DNA from: Falsiroseomonas sp050563535
GTDB taxonomy: Bacteria > Pseudomonadota > Alphaproteobacteria > Acetobacterales > Acetobacteraceae
Length of the DNA stretch: 64,000 bases
Reading direction: 5' to 3'
NCBI RefSeq assembly: GCF_050563535.1
Contig: NZ_JBNXUO010000002.1
Span: 248,001-312,000 of the forward strand
A model generated the notes under the pieces. It did no database searches and was not told the origin of the DNA. It saw only the letters and a list, made by a program, of their open reading frames with translations. A program made the position numbers and the translations under genes. Positions 57,585-64,000 of this stretch are shown in pieces. Position 1 is the first letter of the stretch. Each line of letters begins with the position of its first letter.

Positions 57585-59375
57585 ATGCCGGTCTGGGTCG
57601 CCGCCACCGAGGCGGTGGTGGATGCACGGCTGTTCGCGATCGAGCCCAGCATCACCCGTTGGCAGCGGCTGGAGGTGTCGCCCGCCGCCCTGGACATGGC
57701 GCCGGGCCTCGATGCGCGGATCGCCGACCCGCTCTGGATGGTTGGCCGGCAGTGGCAGTTCGCGGAGCTGCTGGGCAACGACGCGGGCACGCCGGTATCG
57801 GCGACCCTCGCCTGGCAGTCGGGGCCGCTGTCGGTCGCGGGCGGGGGCGCGGTGGACGGGGCTGCACCCATCGAGCCGCGGGTGGAGGCCGAGCCGGCGC
57901 GCGCCGCCTATGCCGCGCTGGCGGCGGAGGCGGGGATCGATTTCGGCCGCGCCCTGGCGCTGGAAGGCGCGGCGGAGGTGCTGCCGCTCTTCCGCGCCGC
58001 ATTCCCCTTCGCGTTGCCAGACCCCGGCGAGGCCGGGGCGCGGGACCTGGCGGGGCGGCGCTTCCGCGCCCTGGCGGCGGGCGGGGCGCTGGACGGCGCG
58101 CTGCTGGCGGCGGCACTGGCCGAGGCCGAGGCAGGCGCGGGCGGCCCGGCGCTGCCCGCGGCGGTGACGCTGCCGGACGGGATGCAGAACGCGGTGCTGC
58201 GCGCCGCCACCGCCTGGCGCGCCCATTGGGCGACGCTGTTCGTCGACCCGGACGGGACCGCGCGCTGGGAAGCGGCGGCCCTGGCCTATCGCTTCGCGCT
58301 GGAGACGACCGAGCCGGATGGCCGGGTCACGCCGTTGCCGGCCGATGCCTATGCGGATGGCCGGCTGGACTGGTGGTCCTTCGACCAGGCGGCCGGCGCC
58401 GGCGGCGGCGGTGCGGCGGCGCGCAGCGTCACACGGCTGCCGGCGCCGGTGACCTTCGCGGGGATGCCGGCCGACCGCTACTGGGAGATGGAGCTGGGCG
58501 GCGCGCCGCTTTCGGGCGTGTCGGCCGGCCCGGCCGGCATCGCGACGATGCTGGCACTGGAATTCATGCTGATCTCCGGCAATGACTGGTTCCAGCTGCC
58601 GCTGCGCCTGCCCTATGGCACCGCCTGCCGCGTCACCGGCCTGACCGTCACCGACTGCTTCGGCATCGTCCAGGCGGTCGGCCGGGCAGGGACGGGCACC
58701 GGCGGCTGGGCGATGTTCGACCCGACGCTGCGGGACGGCGCGGAGGAGCCCCTGTTCCTGCTGCCCTCTGTCACTGCCGGCACGCTGGAAGGCGACCCGA
58801 TCGAGGAGGTGACGCTGTTCCGTGACGAGGCGGCGAACCTTGCCTGGGCGGTGGAGCGCAGGCTGCCGGGCCTCACCGCGGTGCCGCTCGACGGCAAGGC
58901 GCTGGCGGCGCCGGAAGGCGCGCTGCTGTGGCAGCGGCCGGAGGGAGAGGCGGAGCTGGAGGCGGCCGCGATCTATCGCCTGCAGAGCCCGGTGCCGCTG
59001 CGCTGGTTCCCGCTGGTGCCGGAAGCGGACCCCGAACGCGGCGGCGGCGTCCTGCTGCGGCTGCGCAGGCTGCGCCGGGTGGTGGCGGCGCCGTCCGATG
59101 CCGCCGGGCCGGATGCGGAACGCGCCCTGCTGCTGCGCGTGAACGAGGAGACGCCGCGCGCCGCCCTGCTGCGGGGGGAGGAGGGCGGCTTCGCGCTGCC
59201 GGAACAGGAAGTGCCGCGCGCCGGCCTGATCCTGACGCGGTCCTTCCAGTACGCGCGCGGGCCGGATGGTGCGCGCTTCCTGTGGCTCGGCCGGCGCAGG
59301 CGCACCGGCCGGGGTGAGGGGGCGAGCGGGCTGGCCTTCGACCTGCTCGACCCCGTGCGCCGGCCGGCGGGATGA
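57585..59375 (+). CDS. Conserved hypothetical protein, operon gene 5
   Basis: Protein of 596 residues, three bases after gene 4. Near the N-terminus is WQRLEVSPAALDMAPGL, then DPLWMVGRQWQFAELLGNDAGTP (from residue 48), and near residue 329 LISGNDWFQLPLRLPYG followed by TVTDCFGIVQAVG. These are strongly patterned, tryptophan-containing motifs of an uncharacterised family that travels with genes 3 and 4. No catalytic motif, signal peptide or membrane helix is seen. It is the last gene and is convergent with the AapJ-like gene. Confidence 0.65.
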   Translation: MPVWVAATEAVVDARLFAIEPSITRWQRLEVSPAALDMAPGLDARIADPLWMVGRQWQFAELLGNDAGTPVSATLAWQSGPLSVAGGGAVDGAAPIEPRVEAEPARAAYAALAAEAGIDFGRALALEGAAEVLPLFRAAFPFALPDPGEAGARDLAGRRFRALAAGGALDGALLAAALAEAEAGAGGPALPAAVTLPDGMQNAVLRAATAWRAHWATLFVDPDGTARWEAAALAYRFALETTEPDGRVTPLPADAYADGRLDWWSFDQAAGAGGGGAAARSVTRLPAPVTFAGMPADRYWEMELGGAPLSGVSAGPAGIATMLALEFMLISGNDWFQLPLRLPYGTACRVTGLTVTDCFGIVQAVGRAGTGTGGWAMFDPTLRDGAEEPLFLLPSVTAGTLEGDPIEEVTLFRDEAANLAWAVERRLPGLTAVPLDGKALAAPEGALLWQRPEGEAELEAAAIYRLQSPVPLRWFPLVPEADPERGGGVLLRLRRLRRVVAAPSDAAGPDAERALLLRVNEETPRAALLRGEEGGFALPEQEVPRAGLILTRSFQYARGPDGARFLWLGRRRRTGRGEGASGLAFDLLDPVRRPAG

Positions 59376-59409
59376 AGGCGCCGCGCCCGCATCCCGCCGC
59401 CCCGGCGGC

Positions 59410-60429
59410 TCAGCGCAGCGGCCAGGAATACATCAGGCCGCCGCGGGTCCAGAGGTCGTTCGCGCCGCGCGGCAGGCCGATCGGCGTGTTCGGGCCGATG
59501 GTGCGCTCATAGAGCTCGCCATAGTTGCCGACAGCGCGGATCGCGTCGTAGAGCCAGCTCGGCTGGAGCTTGATGGCCTGGCCGAGATCCGGGATCGTGC
59601 CGAGCAGGCGGCGGATCTGCGGGTTCTGGCTGGTGGCGCGCAGCTGCTCGGCGTTCTGGCTGGTGACGCCGAGCTCCTCCGCCTCGATCAGGCCGAACAG
59701 CACCCAGCGCACCACGTCGAACCATTCCTGGTCGTCGCGCCGCACGACGGGGCCGTAGGGCTCCTTCGAGAAGCGCTGCTCCAGGATCACGTAGTCGTTC
59801 GGGCTGGCGAACTGGCTGCGCAGCGCGGCGAGCTGCGTGGCGTCGGTGCCGATGGCGTCGCAGCGGCCGGCCTGCAGGGCCTGCGCGTTGTCCTGCATCC
59901 TCTCCTGCAGGACCGGCGTGAAGCGGATGCCGGCGGCGCGGAATGCGTCCGTCGTCACCAGCTCGTTCGTGGTGCCGGGCGACAGGCAGACGGTCATGCC
60001 GTCCATCCCGCGCAGGTCGCGCACGCCGGCATCGCGCCGCACCATGAAGCCGTGGCCGTCGTACAGGTTCACGCCCACCATGCGCAGGCCGATATTGGTG
60101 TCGCGCGTCATGGTCAGGGTGGTCTGGCGGATCAGCACGTCGATCTCGCCCGATTGCAGCGCGGTGAAGCGCTGCACCGCGGTCAGCGGCACGAAGCGCA
60201 CCTTGTTGGCGTCGCCCAGCACGGCCGCGGCGACGGCGCGGCAGAGATCGGCGTCCATGCCGCGCCAGACGCCCTGGCTGTCCGGCAGGGAGAAGCCGGC
60301 GATGCCGACATTCACCCCGCAGGCGAGGATGCCGCGCTGGCGCACGCCGTCCAGCGTCGCGCCCGCCTGGGCGGTGCCGCCCCAGCACAGGAGCGCCGCG
60401 GCCGCGGCGGCGAGCATTCGTCGGAACAT
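59410..60429 (-). CDS. General L-amino-acid ABC transporter substrate-binding protein (AapJ-like)
   Basis: Periplasmic binding protein of 339 residues with a signal peptide (MFRRMLAAAAAALLCWGGTAQA). Text such as LACGVNVGIAGFSLPDSQGVWRGMDADLCRAVAAAVLGDANKVRF and RFTALQSGEIDVLIRQTTLTMTRDT follows AapJ/BztA. The C-terminus WTRGGLMYSWPLR is also family-like. The permease and ATPase genes (aapQMP) are not next to it, so it is an orphan binding protein. Confidence 0.88.
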   Translation of the reverse strand: MFRRMLAAAAAALLCWGGTAQAGATLDGVRQRGILACGVNVGIAGFSLPDSQGVWRGMDADLCRAVAAAVLGDANKVRFVPLTAVQRFTALQSGEIDVLIRQTTLTMTRDTNIGLRMVGVNLYDGHGFMVRRDAGVRDLRGMDGMTVCLSPGTTNELVTTDAFRAAGIRFTPVLQERMQDNAQALQAGRCDAIGTDATQLAALRSQFASPNDYVILEQRFSKEPYGPVVRRDDQEWFDVVRWVLFGLIEAEELGVTSQNAEQLRATSQNPQIRRLLGTIPDLGQAIKLQPSWLYDAIRAVGNYGELYERTIGPNTPIGLPRGANDLWTRGGLMYSWPLR

Positions 60430-60547
60430 GTCTGGTTTCCTTCAGCGGTGGCCGTTGGTTCGGCTGGGACGACGCTACAGCATCGCGCGCCGGCGCGTCA
60501 GCGCCCCCGTCCGTCGCCGCGCCAGCGTTCCCCGGGTCGGTGCCGCG

Positions 60548-61615
60548 TCAGGACGGCTCGAGCCCGAGGCCCGGTCCTGCGGGCAGGTCCATGCAGCCGT
60601 CCCGCACCGCCAGCGCCGTGCCGTAGGGCGGGTGGTCGAGGTCGGCGAAATAGACCTCGATCGGTTGCTCCGCCTCCGCCGCGGCCAGGACGTGCAGCGT
60701 CGCCAGCAGGCCGGGGCCGAAATAGGGGGAATGGGGCACCACCGCGCAGCCCGCGTCGCGCGCCAGGGCCGCCACCGCGACCAGCGCGGAGACGCCGCCA
60801 TGCTTGGTGGCGCTCGGCTGCGCGACATCGACCGCGCCGGCGGCGAACAGGCGCCGGAAATCCTCGACCCCGCCGAGGTTCTCGCCCGCCGCGATGGGAC
60901 AGCGCGCGGCGGCGCGCACGCGTGCCATGCCGTCCAACGCCTCCGGCGGCCAGGTCGGTTCCTCCACCCAGCGGATCCCGAGCGGCGCGACGGAGTCGCA
61001 GAAGCGGATCGCGTCCTCCGGATCGTCCCAGGCGCAGTTGATGTCGAGCATCAGCGGCAACCCGGGCGCCGCCCGCCGCGCCGCGAGGATGCAGTCCGGG
61101 TCGATCTCGTGCAGCTTTATGGCGCGATAGCCGCGGCGCACCGCCTCGGCCGCGTTGCGCGCCACGTCCTCCGCCACGCCGTAGCGCAGCAGGCTGGCAT
61201 AGGCCGGCACGCGGCCGCGCGCCGCGCGGCCCAGCAGCGCGTGCAGCGGCCGGCCGGCGCGGCGGCCCGCGATGTCCCACAGCGCGATGTCGATGGCGGA
61301 GATGCCGAAGGTCACCGGCCCGTTGCGGCCGTAGTTGTGCAGCCGCCGGCGCAGCATCCGGCCGATGCCGTCGATGTCGCGCGAATCCTGCCCGATGCAG
61401 GCCGGCGCGACCAGCCGTTCCACCGCGTCCTGCGTCGTGCGGGCCAGGCTGAAGCCGAAGCCCTCGCCCCAGCCATGCAGCCCGTCCTCGGTCTCGACGC
61501 GGACGAGCAGCGTTTCCATCCCGCGCAGGCCGAGATTGCCGCCAGTCGAGGCGGCGCCCGCGGCGTGGCGGAAGCCGGTGCGGTGCAGCCGGCATTCGAT
61601 GCGCGCGATCCTCAT
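60548..61615 (-). CDS. Enolase-superfamily enzyme (mandelate racemase/muconate lactonizing type)
   Basis: Cytoplasmic TIM-barrel enzyme of 355 residues. Metal ligands are Asp191 (LMLDINCAWD), Glu in VEEPTWP (about 218-219) and Glu245 (GENLGG). The acid/base side has K167-x-H169 (AIKLHE), K271 (SATKHGG) and H295 (PHSPYFG). The usual second-strand motif is K-x-K, so the K-x-H here points to a less common subgroup. The substrate is an unidentified sugar acid or similar. Upstream and divergent is a Bug-type binding protein. Confidence 0.85.
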   Translation of the reverse strand: MRIARIECRLHRTGFRHAAGAASTGGNLGLRGMETLLVRVETEDGLHGWGEGFGFSLARTTQDAVERLVAPACIGQDSRDIDGIGRMLRRRLHNYGRNGPVTFGISAIDIALWDIAGRRAGRPLHALLGRAARGRVPAYASLLRYGVAEDVARNAAEAVRRGYRAIKLHEIDPDCILAARRAAPGLPLMLDINCAWDDPEDAIRFCDSVAPLGIRWVEEPTWPPEALDGMARVRAAARCPIAAGENLGGVEDFRRLFAAGAVDVAQPSATKHGGVSALVAVAALARDAGCAVVPHSPYFGPGLLATLHVLAAAEAEQPIEVYFADLDHPPYGTALAVRDGCMDLPAGPGLGLEPS

Positions 61616-61705
61616 GCGTGCCGACCCTCCGCTTCCGCCGCCCGCCGGCTTCGCCGATACTGGCACCGCCGCGCGGCGCGCAGAAGCCGGCGGGGAGGGG
61701 ACACC

Positions 61706-62683
61706 ATGCCGATACTGCCGAAGCGCATCGCCGCCGCCTGCCTGCTCGCCACGCTCGCGGTGCTGCCCGCCGCCGCGCAGGACGCCTTCCCGAACCGGCC
61801 GGTCCGCTTCGTCGTGCCCTTCGCCGCGGGCGGGCCGAGCGACATCGTCGCGCGCATCATGGCGCCGCGCATGGCCGCCACGCTCGGCCAGCCGGTCGTG
61901 GTGGAGAACCGCGCGGGGGCCGGCGGCGTCACCGGCGTGGACCTGACCGCGAAGGCCGCGCCGGACGGCTACACCTTCGCCATCGGCAGCGCCGGAGCAC
62001 TGGCGATCTCGCCCAATCTCGGCCGCGGCACGCCCTATGACCCGCTGCGCGACCTGGCGCCGATCACGCTCGGCGTGCTGGTGCCGGAACCGGTGGTGGT
62101 GCCCGCCGCATCCCCCTTCCGGACCTTGCAGGACCTGGTGGCCGGCGCGCGGGCCCGGCCGGGCGGGCTGAACTTCGGGTCGACCGGCAACGGCAGCATG
62201 CCGCACCTGGCGGCGGAACAGCTGCGCGCCGCGGCCGGGATCGACATCGTGCATGTCTCGTACAACAGCGGCGGGCAGCTCGCCACCGCGATACTGCGGA
62301 ACGAGGTGCAGCTGGGCTTCGCGGACCTGCCGGTGCTGCTGGCGAACATCCAGGCGGGATCGCTTCGCGCGCTGGCCGTCGGCACCGCGCAGCGCCTGTC
62401 CTGGCTGCCGGATGTGCCGACCTTCATCGAGGCCGGCCTGCCTTCAGTGGATGCGAGCAACTGGCACGGGCTCGTCACCTCGTCGCGCGTGCCGGCCGGC
62501 CCGCTCGACCAGCTGCGCCGCGCCGCCATCGCCGCGTTGCAGGATGCCGAGGTGCGGCGCCTGCTCGACGCGCAGGGCGCCATCCCCGGCGGCAACGCGC
62601 CGGAGGAGTTCGGCGCCTTCATCGCGGCCGAGAACCGCAAGTGGGGCGAGGTGATCCGGCGGAACAACATCACCGCCGACTGA
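61706..62683 (+). CDS. Bug-family (tripartite tricarboxylate transporter) substrate-binding protein
   Basis: Periplasmic protein of 325 residues with a signal peptide (MPILPKRIAAACLLATLAVLPAAAQ) and GGGGAGGGG before the start. FPNRPVRFVVPFAAGGPSDIVARIMAPRMAATLGQPVVVENRAGAGG is the family hallmark, with AAPDGYTFAIGSAGALA next. Ligands are usually carboxylates. No TctA/TctB membrane genes are adjacent, which is common for these expanded families. Confidence 0.92.
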   Translation: MPILPKRIAAACLLATLAVLPAAAQDAFPNRPVRFVVPFAAGGPSDIVARIMAPRMAATLGQPVVVENRAGAGGVTGVDLTAKAAPDGYTFAIGSAGALAISPNLGRGTPYDPLRDLAPITLGVLVPEPVVVPAASPFRTLQDLVAGARARPGGLNFGSTGNGSMPHLAAEQLRAAAGIDIVHVSYNSGGQLATAILRNEVQLGFADLPVLLANIQAGSLRALAVGTAQRLSWLPDVPTFIEAGLPSVDASNWHGLVTSSRVPAGPLDQLRRAAIAALQDAEVRRLLDAQGAIPGGNAPEEFGAFIAAENRKWGEVIRRNNITAD

Positions 62684-62704
62684 CGCGCCGCGCCCGCCGC
62701 CCCT

Positions 62705-63619
62705 TCAGTCCGGGGCGCCGAGGAAGCTGCGATCGTAGAGGTCGGACAGCTGCGCGGTGACCGGGCCCGGGGCATCCCCGGGCAGGCGGTGGCCATCCAC
62801 CATCGCCACCCGCGTCACCCCGCCGAAGGTGCCGGTGACGAAGGCTTCCTCGGCCGAATAGACCTCAGCCAGGGTGAAGTCCTCCTGCCGGCAGGGGATG
62901 CCGTGGGCGGCGCAGAGTGCGATCACCTTGGCGCGGGTGATGCCCTTGAAGTTGAAGCGCCCCGTCGAGGTCACCACGGCGCCGTCGCGCACGATGAAGA
63001 AATTGGTGCTGTTGCAGCTCGCCACGAAGCCCAGCGGGTCCAGCATCAGCGCCTCATGCGCGCCGGCCTGGATGGCCTGGAGCAGCGGCTGGATGAGGTT
63101 GAGGCGGCTGTGCGAGTTGAGCCGCAGGTCGAAGACGTCGGGCTGCGAGCAGCGGAAGGTGGAGGTGAACAGCTTCAGCCCCGCGCGCTTCAGCCCGGGG
63201 TCCGGCATCTTGTACTCGGCCGTCACTACGATGGTCGGGCGGCCGAGCGCGTTGCGCGGGTCCTGGTGGACCGTCTTCTTCTCGCCCCGCGTCACCATCA
63301 GGCGGAGATGCGCGCCATGCGTCATCCCGTTGCCGGCGCAGGTCTCCTCCAGGATGCGGCGCATGCCGGCCGGCTCCACGCCGATGTCGAGCGCGATGGC
63401 GCGCGCGCCCTCGTAGAGCCGCTTCAGGTGTTCGTCGACGAGGACGAGCCGCCCGTGGCTGAGGCGTATCCCCTCCCACACGCCGTCGCCGAGGCCGAAG
63501 CCGGCATCGAAGATGGAGACGACGGCCTGTTCCCGCGGGACCAGCCGGCCATTCAGCCAGATGCGGACCTGCGCGTTGCGCGGGTCCTCGGCCGGGGTCT
63601 GCGCGCCCTTGCTCTCCAT
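62705..63619 (-). CDS. Class IV aminotransferase-fold protein, atypical active-site segment
   Basis: Protein of 304 residues of the D-amino-acid/branched-chain aminotransferase fold. It has the N-terminal IWLNGRLVPREQAVVSIFDAGFGLGDGVWEG, then GAHLRLMVTRGEKK and, in the C-terminal half, EALMLDPLGFVASCNSTNFFIV and TRAKVIALCAAHGIP. In related members the Schiff-base lysine sits in an H-S-K-L-N segment. Here the sequence is NSHSRLNLI with Arg172 in that place. It starts 14 bp after the stop of the ABC ATPase gene upstream. Activity as a transaminase is therefore open. Confidence 0.82.
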   Translation of the reverse strand: MESKGAQTPAEDPRNAQVRIWLNGRLVPREQAVVSIFDAGFGLGDGVWEGIRLSHGRLVLVDEHLKRLYEGARAIALDIGVEPAGMRRILEETCAGNGMTHGAHLRLMVTRGEKKTVHQDPRNALGRPTIVVTAEYKMPDPGLKRAGLKLFTSTFRCSQPDVFDLRLNSHSRLNLIQPLLQAIQAGAHEALMLDPLGFVASCNSTNFFIVRDGAVVTSTGRFNFKGITRAKVIALCAAHGIPCRQEDFTLAEVYSAEEAFVTGTFGGVTRVAMVDGHRLPGDAPGPVTAQLSDLYDRSFLGAPD

Positions 63620-63632
63620 GGGCTGCGTCCTT

Positions 63633-64000
63633 TCAGAAGGCGAAGGTGGAATGGCGGCCGATGAAGGCCCGCGTGCGTTCCTGCCGCGGATGCTTCAGCA
63701 CCTGCTCGGGCGTGCCTTCCTCGTGGATGCGGCCGTCATGCAGGAACAGGACGCGCGTGGCGAAGTGGTAGGCGAAGCCCAGCTCATGCGTGACGAGGAG
63801 CATGGTGCGGCCTTCGCGCGACAGCGCCAGGATGGCGTCCAGCACCTCGCCCACCAGCTCGGGGTCGAGGGCGGAGGTCGGCTCGTCGAACAGAAGCATC
63901 TCCGGCTCCATCGCCAGGGCGCGGGCGATGGCGACGCGCTGCTGCTGGCCGCCGGAGAGGCGGGAGGGATACTGCCCGGCCTTGTCCGCAAGCCCGACCC
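63633..64000 (-). CDS. Polar amino-acid ABC transporter ATP-binding protein, C-terminal part
   Basis: The gene enters from the right edge; about 122 codons are visible. The signature LSGGQQQRVAIARALAMEPEM, Walker B MLLFDEPTSALDPE and the switch segment LLVTHELGFAYHFA are present, matching GlnQ-type ATPases. The end of the protein is complete (RHSTFAF). The aminotransferase gene follows 13 bp downstream on the same strand. Confidence 0.9.
   Translation of the reverse strand, partial: VGLADKAGQYPSRLSGGQQQRVAIARALAMEPEMLLFDEPTSALDPELVGEVLDAILALSREGRTMLLVTHELGFAYHFATRVLFLHDGRIHEEGTPEQVLKHPRQERTRAFIGRHSTFAF

Overview
The window looks like a chromosomal stretch from a very GC-rich alphaproteobacterium, most likely a Roseomonas-like member of the Acetobacteraceae. 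This is inferred from the base composition, the ihfA-merR gene pair, the fused MrpA/MrpB antiporter subunit, an EcfG-like sigma factor and the density of solute-uptake operons. No ribosomal RNA, phage, insertion sequence or CRISPR array was seen. Genes are tightly packed, many with 4-bp ATGA or GTGA overlaps.

Layout. 1-7800: the edge of a hydroxypyruvate isomerase-like gene, an AI-2E-type permease, a complete peptide/nickel-type ABC importer (binding protein, two permeases, two ATPases) and a lipoprotein M48 protease. 7800-11504: CreA-like protein, gamma-glutamyltransferase, YraN, IHF alpha, a MerR regulator and tRNA-Pro(GGG). 11683-14624: a decaying stretch holding a frameshifted DUF421 gene, an MscS-type gene that has lost its core in frame, an intact DUF2254 gene, a truncated EEP-like fragment and a palindromic repeat.

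14621-29234 is a catabolic region under one apparent regulator. On the minus strand run a Nac-like LysR gene, then accB-accC-pxpB-pxpC-(biotinyl-domain protein)-pxpA, which together resemble a split urea-carboxylase-type enzyme plus the 5-oxoprolinase LamB/YcsF subunit. An SDR and a polar amino-acid ABC importer follow. On the plus strand run an aminotransferase, a PEP-mutase/isocitrate-lyase-family protein, a gluconate-5-dehydrogenase-like SDR, a 2-hydroxyacid dehydrogenase and an L-idonate-5-dehydrogenase-like enzyme. Three promoters (before accB, before the SDR/ABC genes and before the aminotransferase) share one architecture: ATA-N9-TAT, exactly 20 bp, TTGGCC, then TAGC(C/G)T. ATA-N9-TAT is the known Nac operator, so the LysR protein probably controls all three units.

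29269-36261: an EcfG-like sigma factor with small companion genes, a coiled-coil/DUF350/DUF2491 envelope-stress-like module, a PHB-depolymerase-type esterase and a ribbon-helix-helix regulator with a palindromic operator. 36328-42838: a ptsN-like EIIA gene leading a complete Mrp (Mnh/Pha) cation/proton antiporter operon.

43189-59375 is the least explained region: a 16-kb single-strand operon of five large genes. They encode a PhoD-like metallophosphatase without a signal peptide, a DUF6603 protein and three large proteins of no known function. It is the best candidate for an undescribed system. 59410-64000: an AapJ-type binding protein, an enolase-superfamily enzyme, a Bug-family binding protein, a class IV aminotransferase with an unusual active-site segment, and the end of an amino-acid ABC ATPase gene cut by the window edge.
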